A DNA stretch of 64,000 bases from Maritalea mobilis (GTDB lineage Bacteria > Pseudomonadota > Alphaproteobacteria > Rhizobiales > Devosiaceae). The translations under genes and the position numbers were made by a program. The stretch lies in contig NZ_SNYR01000001.1 of assembly GCF_004363175.1 (NCBI RefSeq), forward strand, positions 186,001 to 250,000. The letters run 5' to 3'. Positions 34,824 through 44,064 of this stretch are shown in pieces. Positions within the stretch are counted from its first letter, which is position 1. The number at the start of each line of letters is the position of its first letter. The notes below the pieces were generated by a model. That model was not told the origin of the DNA, made no database searches, and worked only from the letters and a program-made list of their open reading frames with translations.

Positions 34824-36023
34824 ATGTCATCAAAGCTCAATCTGGCACCATATGCCGCAGACCCGTTTAACAGTTTGGGGCGTCGTCACCAAGCTGACGA
34901 TAGTGCCACGCGGAACGAGTTTCAGCGCGATCGCGACCGGATTATCCATTCTAACGCCTTTCGTCGCTTAAAGCACAAAACCCAGGTCTTTTTGCACCAT
35001 GAAGGCAATCATTATCGCACAAGACTGACGCATACATTGGAAGTGGCGCAAATTGCCCGTTCAATCGCGCGGTCGCTCAATTTGTGTGAAGATTTAGCCG
35101 AAGCCTTGGCCTTGGCTCACGATCTTGGCCACACGCCATTCGGTCACGCAGGCGAGCGCGTTTTGCATGAAAAAATGCACGATCTTGGGGGCTTTGACCA
35201 CAACATCCAAGCCTTGCGTTTGGTCACACGGTTGGAAAACCGCTATGCGGAACATGACGGGTTGAACCTGACTTGGGAAACCCTAGAAGGCATCATCAAA
35301 CATAATGGTCCTTTGATGGATAGCGAGGGCAATCCGACGCCAAAATATCAAAAGGAAGGTTTGCCCGGCGGCCTTGACGAGCCGTGGGCAGTCGCAGACC
35401 TAAGATATGACAGCTATGCCAGCCTTGAAGCGCAGGCAGCGGCGATTGCAGACGATATTGCCTACAATGCCCATGACATTGATGACGCCTTGCGGGCAGG
35501 CCTTCTGTCGCTGGAAGAGCTGCGCGATGTGCCGCTTGTCGGCCCGATTGTTCAGGAAGTGCAGGGCAAATATCCGTTGGTTGATCAGGATCGGCAAACC
35601 CACGAAGTTGTTCGTCGCTTGCTCACCCGCACCATCGAAGATGTTATCGCCGACGCCAAATCCCGTTTGGCCGAAGCAAACATTGAAACAGCAGAAGATA
35701 TTCGGCAGGCGAACCAAACTTTGATTGGCTTTTCACCTGAGATGGCTTTGGCCGAAAAAGGGCTGAAAACCTTCTTATTTGCGAAAGTCTATCGCCACAA
35801 AAGCGTCATGGATCAAGTTGATCGGGCGCAGCATATTGTGTCCAAACTCTTTGATGCCTATCTCGCCGGGGAAGAATTGCCAGGCGAATGGAAGGAACGT
35901 GCTAAAGTCATCGAAAAACAAAAGATGCCGCGCCTTGTTTCCGACTTTATTGCCGGTATGACAGACCCATATGCGACGGCAGAATATAACCGTTTGTTTG
36001 ACGCGGACGAGGATTTCCGCTAA
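34824..36023 (+). CDS. Deoxyguanosinetriphosphate triphosphohydrolase-like protein
   Basis: This 399-residue HD-domain dNTPase has H70 (RLTHTLEVAQ), H99-D100 (LAHDLGHTPFGHAGE) as metal ligands, and a distal aspartate in DDIAYNAHDIDDA. Such enzymes hydrolyse dNTPs to nucleoside and triphosphate. This is the type-2/-3 Dgt-like form of alphaproteobacteria rather than the E. coli enzyme. It is divergent from erpA and followed by argS after 36 bases. Confidence 0.92.
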   Translation: MSSKLNLAPYAADPFNSLGRRHQADDSATRNEFQRDRDRIIHSNAFRRLKHKTQVFLHHEGNHYRTRLTHTLEVAQIARSIARSLNLCEDLAEALALAHDLGHTPFGHAGERVLHEKMHDLGGFDHNIQALRLVTRLENRYAEHDGLNLTWETLEGIIKHNGPLMDSEGNPTPKYQKEGLPGGLDEPWAVADLRYDSYASLEAQAAAIADDIAYNAHDIDDALRAGLLSLEELRDVPLVGPIVQEVQGKYPLVDQDRQTHEVVRRLLTRTIEDVIADAKSRLAEANIETAEDIRQANQTLIGFSPEMALAEKGLKTFLFAKVYRHKSVMDQVDRAQHIVSKLFDAYLAGEELPGEWKERAKVIEKQKMPRLVSDFIAGMTDPYATAEYNRLFDADEDFR

Positions 36024-36059
36024 CCGCAATGCGCTAACAACAAAATGGAATGACCATCA

Positions 36060-37814
36060 ATGGATTTATTCGCTTTATATCAATCGCGTATCGCAGATGC
36101 TTTATCTGCATTGTTCCCTCAATTGGCAGACGCTCCTGAGCTGTTGCGCCGATTTGTGGTTGAGCCTCCGCGCGATGCGTCACATGGCGATATGTCCACC
36201 AACGCGGCCATGGTTTTGGCCAAGCCGCTGAAATCCAATCCACGGGCGATTGCAGAGCAATTGGCTGAAAAGATTGGCGAATTCGATGGCATTGAGGCTG
36301 TGGACATTGCAGGCCCGGGCTTCATCAACATGCGGTTGGCCGCAAACGTGTGGCAGGACATGATCGCCACCATCAATGCTGAGAGCGCCGACTATGGCCG
36401 CCCGAAAGAAGCACCAAGCGGTAAGGTGAATGTTGAGTTTGTTTCAGCAAACCCAACGGGACCTCTGCATGTGGGCCATACACGTGGCACCGTCTTCGGC
36501 GATGCATTGGCGCGTCTAATGGCATTTTCGCGGTACGATCTGTCGAAAGAATATTATATCAACGATGCTGGCGGCCAGATTGGCGTTCTCGCCAAGTCAG
36601 TCATGCTGCGCTATTGCGAAGCGTTGGGCCATGAAATCGGCGAAATCCCGAAAGGGCTTTATCCGGGCGCTTATCTGGTGCCAATCGGCAAAAAACTTGC
36701 CGATCAGTTTGGCGATGAATTGTTGAATATGGATGAAGCCGCTGCCATCGACAAAATCAAGCCAATCGTTCTTGATGAAATGATGGGCTTAATCAAAGCA
36801 GATTTGGCCAAACTGAACGTGCATCACGATCATTTCTTCTCCGAAAAACAACTACACGGCGAAGATGGCGATATCCGCAAGACTTTGGATTGGCTGCGTG
36901 AAGAGGGCCTTGTTTATCAAGGCACATTGGAGCCACCAAAAGGTAAAACGCCAGAAGATTGGGAAGACCGCGAGCAAACCCTGTTCAAAGCCACCGACTT
37001 TGGTGACGATACAGACCGGGCCTTGGTGAAATCTGACGGGTCATACACCTATTTTGCCGCTGACATTGCCTATCACCGCAACAAATATCTGCGTGGATTT
37101 AACGAGCAGATCGTTGTGCTCGGCGCAGACCATGCGGGCTATGTAAAGCGGCTGAAAGCGGCAGGGAAAGCCGTTTCCGGCGGTGAAGCTAATGTAGATG
37201 TGAAAATTTGCCAGTTGGTGAATTTGTTGCGCAATGGCGAGCCAGCTAAAATGTCCAAGCGGGCAGGGACCTTTGTAACTCTCGGCGATCTGGTCGACGA
37301 AGTTGGCCCAGATGTGGTGCGTTTCATTATGCTGTTCCGCAGAAATGATGCCCCGCTGGACTTCGACTTTGATGTAGTTACAGCGCAGACACGCGATAAT
37401 CCGGTGTTCTATGTGCAATATGCTCATGCACGGGCATGTTCGGTGTTCCGGAACGCAAAGCGTGACTTGCCAGATTTGGATATTTCGCTGGCCGCATTGC
37501 AAAAAGCAGACCTGAGTTTGCTTAATGATCCAGCAGAAATCGAGCTGATTAAAGTCGCATCACAATTCTCGCGGGTGGTGGCTGGAGCCACCGAAGCGCA
37601 CGAGCCGCATCGGATTGCATTCTATGTGCACGAGCTGGCCAGCGCCTTTCACGCCTTCTGGACAAAAGGTAAAGAACGGCCAGAGTTACGATTTGTTAAC
37701 CTTGATGAACAGACAATAACATTGTCGCGACTCGCTTTGGTGAATGCAGTTCGGCAAGTATTGGCAAATAGCCTGGAGATTTTGGGAGTATCTGCTCCTG
37801 AAGAGCTATCATAA
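36060..37814 (+). CDS. argS: Arginyl-tRNA synthetase
   Basis: This 584-residue class I synthetase has the HIGH-type motif HVGH (137-140, in NPTGPLHVGHTRG) and a KMSKS-type AKMSKRAGTF. The N-terminal Add1 domain covers about residues 1-95, and the C-terminal DALR anticodon-binding domain ends NSLEILGVSAPEEL. It charges tRNA-Arg. It is probably co-transcribed with the dgt-like gene. Confidence 0.95.
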   Translation: MDLFALYQSRIADALSALFPQLADAPELLRRFVVEPPRDASHGDMSTNAAMVLAKPLKSNPRAIAEQLAEKIGEFDGIEAVDIAGPGFINMRLAANVWQDMIATINAESADYGRPKEAPSGKVNVEFVSANPTGPLHVGHTRGTVFGDALARLMAFSRYDLSKEYYINDAGGQIGVLAKSVMLRYCEALGHEIGEIPKGLYPGAYLVPIGKKLADQFGDELLNMDEAAAIDKIKPIVLDEMMGLIKADLAKLNVHHDHFFSEKQLHGEDGDIRKTLDWLREEGLVYQGTLEPPKGKTPEDWEDREQTLFKATDFGDDTDRALVKSDGSYTYFAADIAYHRNKYLRGFNEQIVVLGADHAGYVKRLKAAGKAVSGGEANVDVKICQLVNLLRNGEPAKMSKRAGTFVTLGDLVDEVGPDVVRFIMLFRRNDAPLDFDFDVVTAQTRDNPVFYVQYAHARACSVFRNAKRDLPDLDISLAALQKADLSLLNDPAEIELIKVASQFSRVVAGATEAHEPHRIAFYVHELASAFHAFWTKGKERPELRFVNLDEQTITLSRLALVNAVRQVLANSLEILGVSAPEELS

Positions 37815-37900
37815 TTCAGGCACAATGCTGTGCTGACTTACGTTCGGGGCGAATACTTATTCTAACTATAGGGGCAGCGCGGTTGCGCGCTGACCGTTAA

Positions 37901-40171
37901 ATGGCAGATTCAAAAAAACCTGCAGACCAAGGTCTGGATCAATCTGATGATCTGATTGCAGAATTGGCCCGCATTGTGGCAGACGACGCGAAACGCGCAT
38001 CGGTGTCACAATCTATTGAGCAACGTGCGCAACAAGAGCGTCCGGTGGAACCGAGCAGACCTGCTGCCTCTTCCAGTGGGCAAACTGGTGCTGCGCCCAT
38101 GTCTGCCTTTTCTGGCCAGCAAGATCGACAGCAACAAAATCAGCAGCAGCGCCAAGAGCCGACTTTTTCTGCGCCAGCAGAGCCAAAGCAGGCTGAAACA
38201 GAAAAAGCAGCTGATCCGTTTGAGTTTGACTTTGCCAGCAGCTACCGCGAAAGCGCGGCCGCCCAGTCAACCCAATCAACAGCTCAAGATGCGCTAGATC
38301 GCATTGAAAATGCGCAAAATGATTTTAGCGCTGAAGTTGAGCAATTGGTGGCTGAGGCTGAGCAAGAGCAACGCCCCGAACCGATTGCGCCTGAAACGCA
38401 AACACGCGAACAACGCCAATCAGCAGAAGCATTGAAGCAAGAAGTCAACGCTGCAGCTGCGGTGGACGAAATCGCTGACCTTATTTCAAAGGCTGATGAA
38501 GCTGAAGAAACAGGCGCGTCATATGCTGAGCCTAGTGCGCCAGCGCCGGTTGAGCCGAAATATGACCATGAAAGCGATGCGCTATTTGCTGAAGAGCCTT
38601 ATATGCAAGCGCAGGAAGAACCTGCGCCACAGCCACAACAGGCACCAGCGGCTCCTGTTCGGTCAACGCCAGAACAGCCAGCGCCAACTGCGCCTGCACA
38701 ACCGCAGCAGCCTGCGGCACAGCAAACCCAGACATCTGCCTATGATCCATTGGCGGAAATTGAGCGCCTGATTGAGGACACTTCAGACGGTCGTCCGTCA
38801 CGTTCGCATCATTCTTATTTGGATAGCCAAAGCAGCACTGAGCAACCAACTGCAAGCAGCAAGGACGATTCTTCTAATGCTGCAGAGGCAGCTATATTGG
38901 CTGCAATGGCTGCGGCGCGCCCGTCGTCAGAGCCAGCAGAAGCGCCAAGAGCGCAAGCCCCAGTCGGTCCTGCACCGGAAGCAGCACCAACCGCTGCCGC
39001 AGCGGCAAGCCAGAAACCAACTGCACCATATTTGAACGCAGATGATCAACGCGCCTCATATGAAGAGGTTGAGCCAAAGCCAGAAACCAACAAAGAGCGC
39101 AGCAAACATTTGCCACTCTATGCTGGCGGCTTGGCAGCGATCCTGTTGTTGGCCCTTGGTGGTATGACGCTTTGGAACTTCATCGGCGGCGGCCAAACCG
39201 ACGGCGATGTGCCGCTGGTGACCGCGCAAAATACCGATGTGAAACAAACACCAGAAACAACAGATACTGGCGAAGAATCTCCGTCTGTATTTTCCGCGCT
39301 TGAAGGTCAGCCTGAAGATACGTCTAGCGAGCAACTGGTTTCGCGCGACGATACGCAGGGCGCGTCAGGCGAAGGCGTTTCTCGTGTAATCACACCGTCA
39401 AACACTGGCGAATCCAGCAGTGGCTTGACCAACCGCAAGGTGAAAACCGTCACGGTTTTGGCTGACGGCACCATCGTCACAGGCGATGAAGCTTCTGCAG
39501 GCGCGCAGCAGTTGCCAGATATCCGGCCAAACGTACCTGCTGTAAGTGGTAGCCAAACTGGCGAAGCCACCACCAGCACGGACCCAATTGGCGATGCGAT
39601 TGCTGATGCACAGGCTACAACGCCAGACAGCAGCACCGAAACCGCCACAACCGATCAAACAACGACTGACGAACCGGCCACGACGGAAGAAGATTCAACA
39701 GCGCAAATTGATGAAACGGCTCCAACACCACCGGCACGTCCAGCAGGCTTGGGCACCGACCAGCCTTTGGCATCAGCCGTGCTGAACAATTCCGTACCAA
39801 CGAACGGCTCGACTGATAGCAATGATCAGCCTTTAGGCTTGGTGCCAAATTCACAGCCAGCAACGTCTACGCCAGCGCCACAAACAAGCTCAGCGCCAGT
39901 GAACGCGTCGACCAACGAGGTGAATGCGCCATTCTATGTACAGTTGGCATCGCAACGCACCGCCGCAGATGCGCAATCAACTGTGACGACAGTTACGCGC
40001 CAATTTGGCAGCGCATTGGGTGGTCAAACCGTTGGCGTCAATCGGGTTGATCTTGGCGATCGCGGCATTTTCTACCGCGTGTTGGTCCCCGCAAACTCAA
40101 TCGAAGCGGCAAATGCCATCTGTAACAATGTAAAAGTTGCTGGCGGCGATTGCTTCGTGCGGAACAACTAA
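37901..40171 (+). CDS. SPOR-domain cell-envelope protein
   Basis: This 756-residue protein has a long cytoplasmic N-terminal region of low complexity, rich in Q, P, A and E, with hydrophilic stretches near residues 1-400. A single membrane segment (about 405-428, YAGGLAAILLLALGGMTLW) follows, then a disordered periplasmic linker rich in T, S, P and D. The SPOR domain lies at about 676-752 (APFYVQLASQRTAADA to CNNVKVAGGDCFVRNN) and binds denuded glycan strands at the septum. It follows argS, as in rhizobial genomes, but the glycosidase gene nagZ that I would expect next is absent. A strong terminator follows. Confidence 0.9.
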   Translation: MADSKKPADQGLDQSDDLIAELARIVADDAKRASVSQSIEQRAQQERPVEPSRPAASSSGQTGAAPMSAFSGQQDRQQQNQQQRQEPTFSAPAEPKQAETEKAADPFEFDFASSYRESAAAQSTQSTAQDALDRIENAQNDFSAEVEQLVAEAEQEQRPEPIAPETQTREQRQSAEALKQEVNAAAAVDEIADLISKADEAEETGASYAEPSAPAPVEPKYDHESDALFAEEPYMQAQEEPAPQPQQAPAAPVRSTPEQPAPTAPAQPQQPAAQQTQTSAYDPLAEIERLIEDTSDGRPSRSHHSYLDSQSSTEQPTASSKDDSSNAAEAAILAAMAAARPSSEPAEAPRAQAPVGPAPEAAPTAAAAASQKPTAPYLNADDQRASYEEVEPKPETNKERSKHLPLYAGGLAAILLLALGGMTLWNFIGGGQTDGDVPLVTAQNTDVKQTPETTDTGEESPSVFSALEGQPEDTSSEQLVSRDDTQGASGEGVSRVITPSNTGESSSGLTNRKVKTVTVLADGTIVTGDEASAGAQQLPDIRPNVPAVSGSQTGEATTSTDPIGDAIADAQATTPDSSTETATTDQTTTDEPATTEEDSTAQIDETAPTPPARPAGLGTDQPLASAVLNNSVPTNGSTDSNDQPLGLVPNSQPATSTPAPQTSSAPVNASTNEVNAPFYVQLASQRTAADAQSTVTTVTRQFGSALGGQTVGVNRVDLGDRGIFYRVLVPANSIEAANAICNNVKVAGGDCFVRNN

Positions 40172-40203
40172 TCACTGGCAAATTGCCATTATTTCGTTGA
40201 TGA

Positions 40204-40236
40204 GCGCAGGGTTTTGTTGACCCTGCGCTTTTTTTT
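40204..40236 (+). terminator. Terminator after the SPOR gene
   Basis: GCGCAGGGT (40204-40212) pairs perfectly with ACCCTGCGC (40220-40228) over TTTGTTG and is followed by eight T. It separates the SPOR gene from scpA. Confidence 0.92.
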
Positions 40237-40276
40237 GCGCCATGATTTATTCAAACAGCCAAACAAAGCGAACCAG

Positions 40277-41065
40277 ATGCCTTTTCAAGACAATGATTTC
40301 ACTCAACAGCCAGAACCGCCCCGCCAGGGCGTGATGTATGTTGATGTGAAAGGCTATGAAGGACCGTTGGATTTGTTGCTGGATTTGGCGCGCAAACAGA
40401 AAGTGGATTTAGCCCATATTTCTGTGCTGTCGCTTGCCGAGCAATATTTGGGCTTCATCGAAACCCTGAAAGAACGGCGCATTGAAGTCGCTGCAGATTA
40501 TCTGGTGATGGCGGCGTGGCTTGCCTATTTGAAAAGTCGCCTGATGGTACCACACGATGATGAGGATGAAGAACCAAGCGGTGAAGAAATGGCTGCTTTG
40601 CTCCAATTCCGATTGAAGCGCTTGGAAGCGATGCGCGATGCGGCGGGTAAATTGGTCAATCGCCCGCGTTTGGGGCGTGAAATTCACATGCGCGGTGATC
40701 CAGAAACAATCGTCACCACCAAAACCAAGCAATGGCAGGCCACTTATTATGATTTGCTGCGCGCCTATGTAATTCAGCGCGAGAAGGCACTACCGAAAGA
40801 CTATTCCGTCAAAGTGCGCACTGTATGGTCGTTGAGTGAGGCTGAAGAGATTTTAGAGCGCTTGATCGGCCAATCGGCAGAATGGGTGCCGCTTCAATCT
40901 TATTTGGCTGAATATCTGACTTCTGGTGAAGAACGGCAAACTGCGCTGGCGTCGTCATTCACTGCCAGTTTGGAAATGGTTCGCCAAGGTCATATTGAAT
41001 TGCGCCAATCGGCACCATTTTCGCCACTCATGGTGCGACGAAAGCGTCAATCTGAGGGGTCTTAG
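40277..41065 (+). CDS. scpA: Segregation and condensation protein A (kleisin)
   Basis: This 262-residue kleisin bridges SMC heads with ScpB. The conserved N-terminal region VKGYEGPLDLLLDLARKQKVDLAHISVLSLAEQYL is clear, with an acidic patch DDEDEEPSGEE after it and the winged-helix C-terminus (HIELRQSAPFSPLMVR). The start MPFQDNDF is chosen because the longer open frame would begin inside the preceding terminator. ATG 40334 is an alternative. Neither has a strong ribosome binding site. Confidence 0.92.
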   Translation: MPFQDNDFTQQPEPPRQGVMYVDVKGYEGPLDLLLDLARKQKVDLAHISVLSLAEQYLGFIETLKERRIEVAADYLVMAAWLAYLKSRLMVPHDDEDEEPSGEEMAALLQFRLKRLEAMRDAAGKLVNRPRLGREIHMRGDPETIVTTKTKQWQATYYDLLRAYVIQREKALPKDYSVKVRTVWSLSEAEEILERLIGQSAEWVPLQSYLAEYLTSGEERQTALASSFTASLEMVRQGHIELRQSAPFSPLMVRRKRQSEGS

Positions 41066-41161
41066 GTCAACTTACGCTTGGACAATTTTTCTAAAATTGA
41101 TAGATAAAGGCACAAGTGGATATTCCACATAACGGCCTGTTCAACTCGGAAAGTATGCCTA

Positions 41162-41845
41162 ATGGAGCCAGAAATCCCTGAAAGTGATATCCAAACGCGC
41201 AATTTGCGGGTGTTGGAAGCATTGCTTTTTGCGGCAAAAGAGCCATTAGGCGCTGAGGATATGCATCCATTTTTGTCGGATAATGCCGATTTGGCCGATC
41301 TGCTGGATCAATTGCAGCAGCGTTATCAGCATGCGGGCGTCAATTTGGTGAAGCGCGGCGAAAAATATGCATTTCGAACCGCTGAAGATTTGTCCTTCTT
41401 GCTACGGCGCGACGATGTAGAGCAAAAGCCTTTATCCCGCGCGGCATTGGAAACCTTGTCCATCATCGCATATCACCAGCCGGTCACACGGTCTGAAATT
41501 GAAGAGGTGCGTGGCGTTGCAACGTCTAAGGGAACCTTAGATGTGCTGATGGAAGCAGGGTGGGTGCGTATGCGGGGCAGGCGGCGCACGCCGGGTCGTC
41601 CGGTAACCTATGGCACCACCCTTGAGTTTCTGGATCATTTTGGGTTAGAGCAAATTTCAGATTTGCCGGGGCTTGGCGAGCTTAAAGGGGCAGGGCTATT
41701 GTCCTCAACTTTGCCGCCAGATTTTAGCGTGCCCAAACCTGTTGATGGCGATTTGACTCCAGACGAAGATCCGCTTGAACCGGATGACACAGGCGATGAT
41801 TTGCTCAGCGAGTTAGAAGCCGCCAATAAACCGAGTGACGTGTAA
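41162..41845 (+). CDS. scpB: Segregation and condensation protein B
   Basis: This 227-residue double winged-helix protein has LRVLEALLFAAKEPL and RAALETLSIIAYHQPVTRSEIEEVRGV, the marks of ScpB, followed by GRRRTPGRPVTYGTT. It dimerises and binds ScpA in the SMC-ScpAB condensin. It has an acidic C-terminal tail of about 40 residues. It follows scpA after 96 bases and is three bases from the ABC ATPase gene. Confidence 0.93.
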   Translation: MEPEIPESDIQTRNLRVLEALLFAAKEPLGAEDMHPFLSDNADLADLLDQLQQRYQHAGVNLVKRGEKYAFRTAEDLSFLLRRDDVEQKPLSRAALETLSIIAYHQPVTRSEIEEVRGVATSKGTLDVLMEAGWVRMRGRRRTPGRPVTYGTTLEFLDHFGLEQISDLPGLGELKGAGLLSSTLPPDFSVPKPVDGDLTPDEDPLEPDDTGDDLLSELEAANKPSDV

Positions 41846-41848
41846 TTT

Positions 41849-42970
41849 ATGACCCAACAAAAAATTGAGACCACTCGGGGCGCAACAGATGTGAATTGGG
41901 GCCCACGCGGCACCGCGGGCATCAGCTTCGCTGCAGCTCTCGAATTTCAAGATGTTAGCTGCAATGTCGGTGCGACTCACGTGCTCAAGGACACAAATTT
42001 CGAAACTGCACCGGGTGAAATCCTGTGCCTGTTGGGCGAAAGCGGTTCCGGCAAGTCCACCATTTTGCGCGCCACAGCAGGTCTACAGGAAATTGATTCA
42101 GGGCGAATTCTGATTAACAAGCGCATCATGTCCGCGAAGGGCGTCACCGTGCCGCCCGATAAGCGTGGCATTGGCTTGATGTTTCAAGATTTTGCGCTTT
42201 TCCCACATTTGTCGATTTTGCAAAATGTAGAATATGGCCTCAAATCATTGGGTCGCGAAGAAGCAAAAAAACAAGCCTTGCAGGCGTTGAAGCGGGTGGG
42301 GCTTGATGGTCGCGCAATGGATTATCCATCGCAGCTCTCAGGTGGCCAACAGCAGCGTTTGGCGCTCGCGCGATCCATCGCACCAAAGCCGGGCCTTTTG
42401 TTGTTGGATGAGCCGTTTTCTTCATTGGATGCGCGCTTGCGTGAAAGCGTGCGGGCGGAAACTTTGGCCGTGCTGCGCGAAACCCAAGCAACCTGTATTC
42501 TGGTGACACACGATCCGGAAGAAGCAATGATCTTTGGTGACAAGATTGCCTTGCTGCGTGATGGTCAGATCGCCCAAATCGGCACATCAGACGAGATTTA
42601 CAATCATCCAAAAGATATTGATGTCGCTCGGTTCTTCTCCCCCGTCAGTGAAATTCCAACGATTGTACAAAACGGTGTAGCCACAACGCCATTCGGTAAT
42701 GTGGAAGCCAAAGGCCGCCCTGATGGTGCGCGGGTGATTGTGGCCATGCGCCCAATTGGCGCAGTCTATATCGATGCATCTGGAAACGGCACGCCGGGTC
42801 GCATTGTCGCCAAGCGCGATGCGTTGGGCGTGGATACCTTGGAAGTTGCTGTTGCGGGCATCGATAATACAATTCGGTTGAGACAACCTACAAATGTCAA
42901 TATTCGTCCGGGTTTGGATGTTAATATTGCTATTAATCCCGAACACGTGCTTGTGTTTGATGCGATTTGA
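41849..42970 (+). CDS. ABC transporter ATPase, iron(III)/FbpC-like, without partner genes
   Basis: This 373-residue ABC ATPase has Walker A LLGESGSGKST, the Q-loop in LMFQDFALFPHLS, signature [14 protein letters not shown], Walker B LLLLDEPFSSLD and switch VTHDPEEAM. A C-terminal regulatory domain (about 240-373) resembles the TOBE-like domain of importer ATPases such as FbpC/PotA. The first 30 residues are an unusual lead-in (RGATDVNWGPRGTAG). No permease or binding protein lies nearby. It sits between scpB and tatA with no ribosome binding site of its own, so it is likely coupled to scpB. Its transport partner, if any, must be elsewhere. Confidence 0.82.
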   Translation: MTQQKIETTRGATDVNWGPRGTAGISFAAALEFQDVSCNVGATHVLKDTNFETAPGEILCLLGESGSGKSTILRATAGLQEIDSGRILINKRIMSAKGVTVPPDKRGIGLMFQDFALFPHLSILQNVEYGLKSLGREEAKKQALQALKRVGLDGRAMDYPSQLSGGQQQRLALARSIAPKPGLLLLDEPFSSLDARLRESVRAETLAVLRETQATCILVTHDPEEAMIFGDKIALLRDGQIAQIGTSDEIYNHPKDIDVARFFSPVSEIPTIVQNGVATTPFGNVEAKGRPDGARVIVAMRPIGAVYIDASGNGTPGRIVAKRDALGVDTLEVAVAGIDNTIRLRQPTNVNIRPGLDVNIAINPEHVLVFDAI

Positions 42971-43024
42971 CCATATTTGATGGAGTGTAGATCGTAATAG
43001 ATCACCAGTTAAAGGAGTAAGAGA

Positions 43025-43240
43025 ATGAATCCGGGTCCATGGGGTATTCTCATCATCGCCGTTGCCGCTTTGCTTTTGTTTGGCCGTGGCAAAATTTCTG
43101 GCATGATGGGCGAAGTCGCTTCTGGCATTAAAGCCTTCCGCAAAGGCATGCAGGACGACGATCAAAAAACCGGCGAAATCGAGAGCAACAATACTGTCGA
43201 TGCAACTGCCAACGAAAAAGAAAAAGACAAGCAAGGCTAA
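43025..43240 (+). CDS. tatA: Twin-arginine translocase subunit TatA
   Basis: This 71-residue protein has a single N-terminal membrane helix ([18 protein letters not shown]), an amphipathic helix ([19 protein letters not shown]) and a charged tail. It polymerises into the Tat pore that exports folded proteins. The FG motif is at residues 19-20. The start has AAGGAG. It is first of tatABC. Confidence 0.95.
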   Translation: MNPGPWGILIIAVAALLLFGRGKISGMMGEVASGIKAFRKGMQDDDQKTGEIESNNTVDATANEKEKDKQG

Positions 43241-43290
43241 TAAGCTAAGCATGTCGCCTGTTTTCAGCGACCATTCATAAGAGGAGCATT

Positions 43291-44064
43291 ATGCTCAATA
43301 TCGGCTGGAGCGAGATGTTGATTATCGCAGCAATCGCATTGATTGTTGTGGGGCCCAAAGATTTGCCCGCATTGTTGCGCCAATTGGGCCGCATATTCTC
43401 TTCAGTGCGTCGCATGGGGAACGAATTCAAATCAGAGCTGAACAAAGTTGCAGCGATTGATGAATTCAAAGAAGCCAAAAAATCAATCACTGACCCATTG
43501 AATCAGACCTCCAAACAGATTTCTGATGAATTCAACAAAGTGAGCGAAAATGGCAGCGTTGAACCAACAGGCAAAATCAAGCCTAAGGTTGAGGGGAGTG
43601 AAAGCGTCGCTGATGAAATTCGCGAGGCGGCGGGCCTTCCTCCTGTGCCCCAACCTGATCCTGAGGCGGCTGCCGCCTCAATGAAAGAAGCGGTAAAACG
43701 CGGGCAAGAACGCGCCGCCGAAGCTGCTGCACAAGCAGAGGCAGCTAAAGCTGCTGCCAAGGCAAAAACAGCCGCGCCAGCAGAGCAAAGCGATGCCGCT
43801 GAAGCCAAGCCTGCATCTGCGACCGCGAAAAAAGCGCCAGCTAAGCGCAAACCTGCGGCACGCAAAACCACAGCTGCAAAAACGGCCAGCACCGCGACCA
43901 AGACCAGCAAAGCGACCACAGCTAAAAAGCCTGCGACCCGCGCGGCGGCCAAGAAGCCAACAACGCGCAGCACCGCAGCTAAAAAGCCCGCGGCGAAGAA
44001 ACCTGCCGCACCGCGCAAAATAACAAAGGCCAGCACGGCCAAATCTAAGGAGCAATCATCATGA
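43291..44064 (+). CDS. tatB: Twin-arginine translocase subunit TatB with histone-like basic tail
   Basis: This 257-residue TatB starts MLNIGWSEMLIIAAIALIVVGPKDLP, the typical membrane helix and hinge, then the amphipathic helix to about residue 60. The helical linker rich in A and E extends to about 170. Residues 180-253 are made almost only of K, A, P, T, R and S, with 25 basic and no acidic residues, like the C-terminal tails of histone H1 or AlgP. It recognises Tat signal peptides with TatC. The tail should lie in the cytoplasm. The gene overlaps tatC by four bases. Confidence 0.93.
   Translation: MLNIGWSEMLIIAAIALIVVGPKDLPALLRQLGRIFSSVRRMGNEFKSELNKVAAIDEFKEAKKSITDPLNQTSKQISDEFNKVSENGSVEPTGKIKPKVEGSESVADEIREAAGLPPVPQPDPEAAAASMKEAVKRGQERAAEAAAQAEAAKAAAKAKTAAPAEQSDAAEAKPASATAKKAPAKRKPAARKTTAAKTASTATKTSKATTAKKPATRAAAKKPTTRSTAAKKPAAKKPAAPRKITKASTAKSKEQSS

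Noticed and set aside
40214-40276. Upstream start of scpA
   Set aside because: It begins inside the hairpin of the preceding terminator.
43503-44042. 179-codon frame antisense to tatB
   Set aside because: It is a shadow of the repetitive K/A-rich codons of tatB and has no binding site.
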